DNA from: Lingula anatina
Lineage: Eukaryota > Brachiopoda > Lingulata > Lingulida > Lingulidae
DNA: 64,000 bases
Assembly: GCF_001039355.2 (NCBI RefSeq)
Contig: NW_019774402.1
Coordinates: 804,470-868,469 of the forward strand
Direction of reading: 5' to 3'
Within the stretch, counting starts at the first letter, position 1, and each line of letters starts with the position of its first letter. Below, piece by piece: positions 60,298 through 64,000 of this stretch. Position numbers and translations under genes: made by a program. The notes beneath the pieces are model-generated. The model had not been told where the DNA came from, ran no database searches, and worked only from the letters and a program-made list of their open reading frames with translations.

Positions 60298-63286
60298 ATG
60301 GCAACATCCGCTGGCGAAAGCATGGGTTCAACACAGGAGGAAAAAAGCGACACTGCAACAGGTGGAATGCAGGATAAATCATCAAAACCAACTGTAATAA
60401 TTATACTTGGAATGGCAGGCTCAGGAAAGACGACATTTGTTCAGGTACGCTCAGTTCATATCTTTGCATTAGATTAGATAATCACAAAAGCACTTGAGTC
60501 TTGAAGAGGAGAATTTGATTAAAGTGAACCAAAACTCTCGCTCGGCAGACACCTAGAGCTGTCATTAGACATAAATACCAAAGAAAACAAGACCTAAAGA
60601 AGTAACCCTGGAACAGTCTACGCAAGTCTACGATAGGACAAAAAGCTTGAATCGGTTAAGTATTGTTACACGAATTTGATAAAATCGCAATAAATATAAT
60701 ATTGTTTTAACATAAATTAAAAATAATATTAAAGTAAAAATAAACTAGCAATTGAACTTTGAAGTTTCACATTCTTACTTAAATGCCAAATACAGTGCAA
60801 TGCAATGCAACACGGTGCAATATACTAGAGAAAACAATTCTGGGGGCACTTCAACAACTTCTCTTGTCATCAAAACTTAAGTGAAATATATCACTAGGTA
60901 ATTAAAATTGTTGATACAACTTAACAAATCGACATGGCTTATGTATTGTTGGGTCATCCACCATGTTTGCCAGTGGCTCTTTTTCACAATATGGCAGATG
61001 ACCCATGATACCAGGGGGTGGAAACATGTTACTTTTATGATTAATACGAGCCTGGTCTCGGAACAACACAGCACAATACACTTGGGTTGTAACTTTCAGG
61101 GGCAATTAGGGCTTTGCCTTTGCGGCACACATTGTTCAAAACTAAAAACTGATATCTACTAGTACTACCAGTGGCTTCATTAGTAACAGTTGCACAATTC
61201 ATGTTTTTTTTTGTCTGTGCGTACATACCCTGAAAAGGGTAAGCTTCTTTGACGAGAACAATGGCAGTTTCTCACCCCTCTCTAGGAGTACCCCTGATAA
61301 CGGGTCATACTGATTTACCTAGTATTATATTTCACTTTTATATCGCTCTGTTTACTTGCGACTGGGCTTTTTCTCATCTTTTTGATTTTTTATCATGTGT
61401 GGTCAAATTTTCTGGTTCATAAGCTTCCATTTAATAATACTTAACAGATCTTGGTCTGTTATTTTTCTTTTTATTAAGATTGACTATTGTTGTTTTCTAA
61501 AGTCGTTTTCCATGGTTTTTAGGTTCATCTACCAATTAAGACATGGCTGGCAACTTTACTTTTGAAAATTTAAAAAAAACTAAAAAGAAAAAAGCATAAG
61601 ACTAGCCCAATTTTGATCATAATTATTAGTACTAGTATTGTTTAGTTTTACATTATAGAGTTTAATCAACACAGTGTGTGTACATTATAACATTGTAGAG
61701 TTTAATCAACACAGTGTGTGTTATGGAATATGTCTTTGATCATATCAAATAATCTCACTTTTGTTTACAATGAAAAACTAAAAAGAACTTTGATTGGTTA
61801 CTTCAGTATGCTTATATATTTCTAACACAAGGCAAAAATAAATCAAAACTGATTTATGTTTAACTGAAAATTTGTGATGCATAGATTCAGTCATCCAAAT
61901 CCACTTGCTTGTCTACAATTCTCTTACTTAATATTTTCATAAAGGTTGTTTCAATTGATATCTTTTTAGTCTCTAATTATATTTAAAGATATGATATGAT
62001 ATGATACTTTTTAGGTGTTTACAAGATCTATGTGTAGATTTTGATCTATTATAGTAGGCGATAGAAAACAATAAATAACCAAAAGCTTCAGTATAATGTG
62101 CAGATATGAAGAGCAAACATCAAATTTTTTGGCGGTGATGTTTGAAGGAATGTCTAACACTTCAGAATTTCACGAGTTGTTCATCATCACATCTTGATAC
62201 TGTGATGCCAGTTGCTTTCATGCTATAACTAAGTGAGTACTTTTCTTTTTAAAACGGATTTATAGTTGCATGACTTGTTACAGAACTGCCAGTAAAGTCT
62301 GTCGTTTGGGTTTGTTTGTCCCGTCAAATAACAATTACCCACAATCGGTCTTTCACTTATTGCGTGCACAGCAATCCTTTTTCTGTAGCCATGGCGTTGA
62401 ATTGTTGTTAAAACAAAAGTTGTATAGATCCTGACAAAGAAAAATGAAAAATGTGACTAAGTATGCACTGCTCTTGAGGTAAAACCACCCCCTGGTATTA
62501 TCAACAAATCAAAATATGTTTTCAATTGGTAGTGCATAGTGCATTTTCTAAAAGCAGTGCATATCATCAACTATTAAATAGGAGTAAATGCAGTTTTTCA
62601 AAACTTGTCTCAATCAGCAGTTAAATCCATTGGCTTTAAAACAGAAGGTAGGGTGGCAGACCATGGGAAAAAAAGGTAAACTTGAAGATGTTCCATTCCA
62701 ACTACAAGTGGAGGAGGAAGTACTGATTTATTTCCACTGTACATCTTACCACAACAGTGAACATCAGACATGTAGATAAGAATGCCAAAGGTTATTATTA
62801 TTATTATTTATTTTATTTTATTATTTTTTTAGAGAGAGAGAGAGAGAGCCCTCTCCTAAGGTTCCATGTGCAGTAAAAGATATCAATTGATATTGTTCAT
62901 AGTTCTTATTTTTCATTTCAGAGAATAACGGCACATCTTCATACTAAGAAAACCCCACCTTATGTCATTAATTTAGACCCAGCTGTTCATGAAGTACCAT
63001 ACCCTGCCAACATAGGTAATGACCCATTATAAATGTACAGTGGTTGTGTAAGTTTAAATGTATCATAAAGTCACTTGGGAATCACTGACATTGTGTACTT
63101 TTCTGGTGAAATGAAGAGAAAAGATTTGCTTGGAACATCATGCTTTATGAATATTTTTTCTTTTGATATAAAAAGAAAACAAGAAACCTTTGCTTTTATA
63201 TGTAATGGATTGGATCACTGATTACCTCATTTATTTCTTTTACAGATATAAGAGACACAGTGAATTACAAGGAAGTAATGAAACAG
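60298..63286 (+). CDS. GPN1: GPN1 (XAB1) GTPase, first three coding exons; homology ends inside the window
   Basis: Exons: 60298-60444 (phase 0), 62922-63015 (phase 1), 63246 onward. The start gives [10 protein letters not shown]; the Walker A/G1 motif GMAGSGKT is at residues 38-45, then [32 protein letters not shown] and [14 protein letters not shown], all very close to vertebrate GPN1. GPN1 is a GPN-loop GTPase that helps assemble and import RNA polymerase II. After Gln (63286) the conserved continuation with the family-defining Gly-Pro-Asn is missing. The frame instead runs through unrelated codons to TAG at 63356-63358, with no good donor. The gene may be interrupted by a repeat, be misassembled, or use the GTAATG at 63272-63277 as a donor. 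It is head-to-head with STK36; intron 1 carries the promoter-copy repeat. Confidence 0.92.
61650..61720. repeat. Two-unit tandem duplication (40-bp period)
   Basis: GAGTTTAATCAACACAGTGT occurs at about 61658 and again 40 bp later, each followed by GTGT. It lies in GPN1 intron 1. Confidence 0.85.
62121..62484 (+). repeat. Intronic copy of the STK36 5' region (inverted duplicate)
   Basis: It matches the reverse complement of 59695-60058 end to end. It keeps the TTTTGGCGGTGATG block and the CTAAGTGAGTAC exon/donor, now on the plus strand in the same sense as GPN1. At least six CpG sites of the source are TpG or CpA here. It lies in GPN1 intron 1, 437 bp before exon 2. Confidence 0.9.
62822..62850. 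repeat. AT-rich/(GA)n run before GPN1 exon 2
   Basis: TTATT-type repeats from about 62794 lead into an AGAGAG run near 62832-62848, in intron 1 about 70 bp upstream of the acceptor. Confidence 0.7.
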
Positions 63287-63342
63287 CATCCTTTTTTATT
63301 TAAGATATATACAATTTATAAACTTACAGATCAATGCTTATT

Positions 63343-64000
63343 GTACCACCAGCGTTAGCGCTGGCGGTACACATGGTTTCGGTCTCGTCCGGATCGTTCC
63401 GCCGGCTCCGCCGGCTCCGCCGGACGGCTACCGTTACCGCTTCTCCTCCTAGACGGTAAGGCCCCCCATACCCATCTCATGGATTTAGGTCACCTATAAT
63501 CTCAACTCGTTCCACGTAAAATTTGGGCTTTGTCGGTATTGGGGTCTGGGTGTGGCACTCATTGCAATGCACCCTTGTCCAAAAATGGCAAAATTAAATG
63601 CTAATTATCTACCCTACGGAAGGAGTTACGGGAAAAATTTCTACAGACGGCTTTCCAAAAGTCATATGTGTAGATTTCAAATATACCCTCGGATTTGACC
63701 TTTGACCTTTACTTCAAGGTCAAATGGGCCAAAATTTTCAAAAAAATGAAATTTTTTACGAAAAAAAAATTTTTTGCCCTGTTATTCAGACACCACACAG
63801 ACTTAACCAATAATATTATTGGAAAGTGTTACCCTTCAGGTCATCTTTCATCTCCGTGAATTTGGGGTCAATCGGTGCATTTTCACAGGAGTAGCGGCCA
63901 TAAGATACCGAAACTGAAAACTGTCTCTAATTCGGGAACCGTTAATGCTAGAGACCCATTCTTTTTTGCATTTTGTAGAGCATGTAAAGCCCAACACTGG
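63343..64000. mobile_element. Probable interspersed repeat at window end (partial)
   Basis: It starts with a 28-nt hairpin (GTACCACCAGCG, TTAG, then CGCTGGCGGTAC). A GC-rich stretch follows (about 63385-63430, with a CCGGCTCCG tandem), then noncoding sequence with TGACCT/AGGTCA half-sites. Base composition differs sharply from the AT-rich flanks, and GPN1 coding similarity is lost just upstream. No transposase frame was seen. The right end lies outside the window. Confidence 0.5.

Overview
The window is animal (metazoan) nuclear DNA, AT-rich, with small exons, GT/AG introns, many short TIR elements and microsatellites. Five protein-coding genes were read exon by exon from the sequence. I saw no rRNA or tRNA gene, CRISPR array or bacterial-type feature. 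The proteins are close to vertebrate orthologues, but the dense small exons and the repeats suggest an invertebrate, perhaps a non-vertebrate deuterostome or a lophotrochozoan. The phylum cannot be settled from the sequence alone.

Layout. (1) 1-959, minus: a class A peptide GPCR of FMRFamide-receptor type, cut by the window edge in TM7. (2) 4091-26173, minus: complete paxillin (five LD motifs, four LIM domains, 617 aa in the model), with large introns full of TIR elements. It has an unusual Gln/His tract after LD1, a candidate 18-nt microexon and a candidate alternative first exon. (3) 29016-37671, minus: complete SLC6 monoamine transporter closest to the dopamine/noradrenaline branch (14 exons, 688 aa) with an enlarged, sequon-rich second extracellular loop. 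(4) 37.7-45.9 kb: about 8 kb with no supported gene. (5) 45954-59577, minus: complete STK36/Fused kinase (32 coding exons, 1308 aa). (6) 60298-63286, plus: the first three coding exons of GPN1, head-to-head with STK36 across about 720 bp. (7) 63343-64000: a different, partly GC-rich sequence that looks like a repeat; GPN1 homology stops just before it.

The genes do not form one pathway. Paxillin is a focal-adhesion scaffold, the SLC6 protein a monoamine re-uptake carrier, STK36 a ciliary/Hedgehog-related kinase, and GPN1 a GTPase for RNA polymerase II assembly and import. The only clear regulatory link is the shared STK36/GPN1 promoter interval.

The most notable structural signal is a 364-bp inverted duplication. 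The STK36 5' region (59695-60058) has a reverse-oriented copy inside GPN1 intron 1 (62121-62484) that has lost several CpGs. Other points are the abrupt end of GPN1, three adjacent long-TIR elements at 17.65-18.35 kb, a three-copy MITE-like family (27.1, 56.6 and 58.0 kb), and a splice donor inside a CA microsatellite in STK36.
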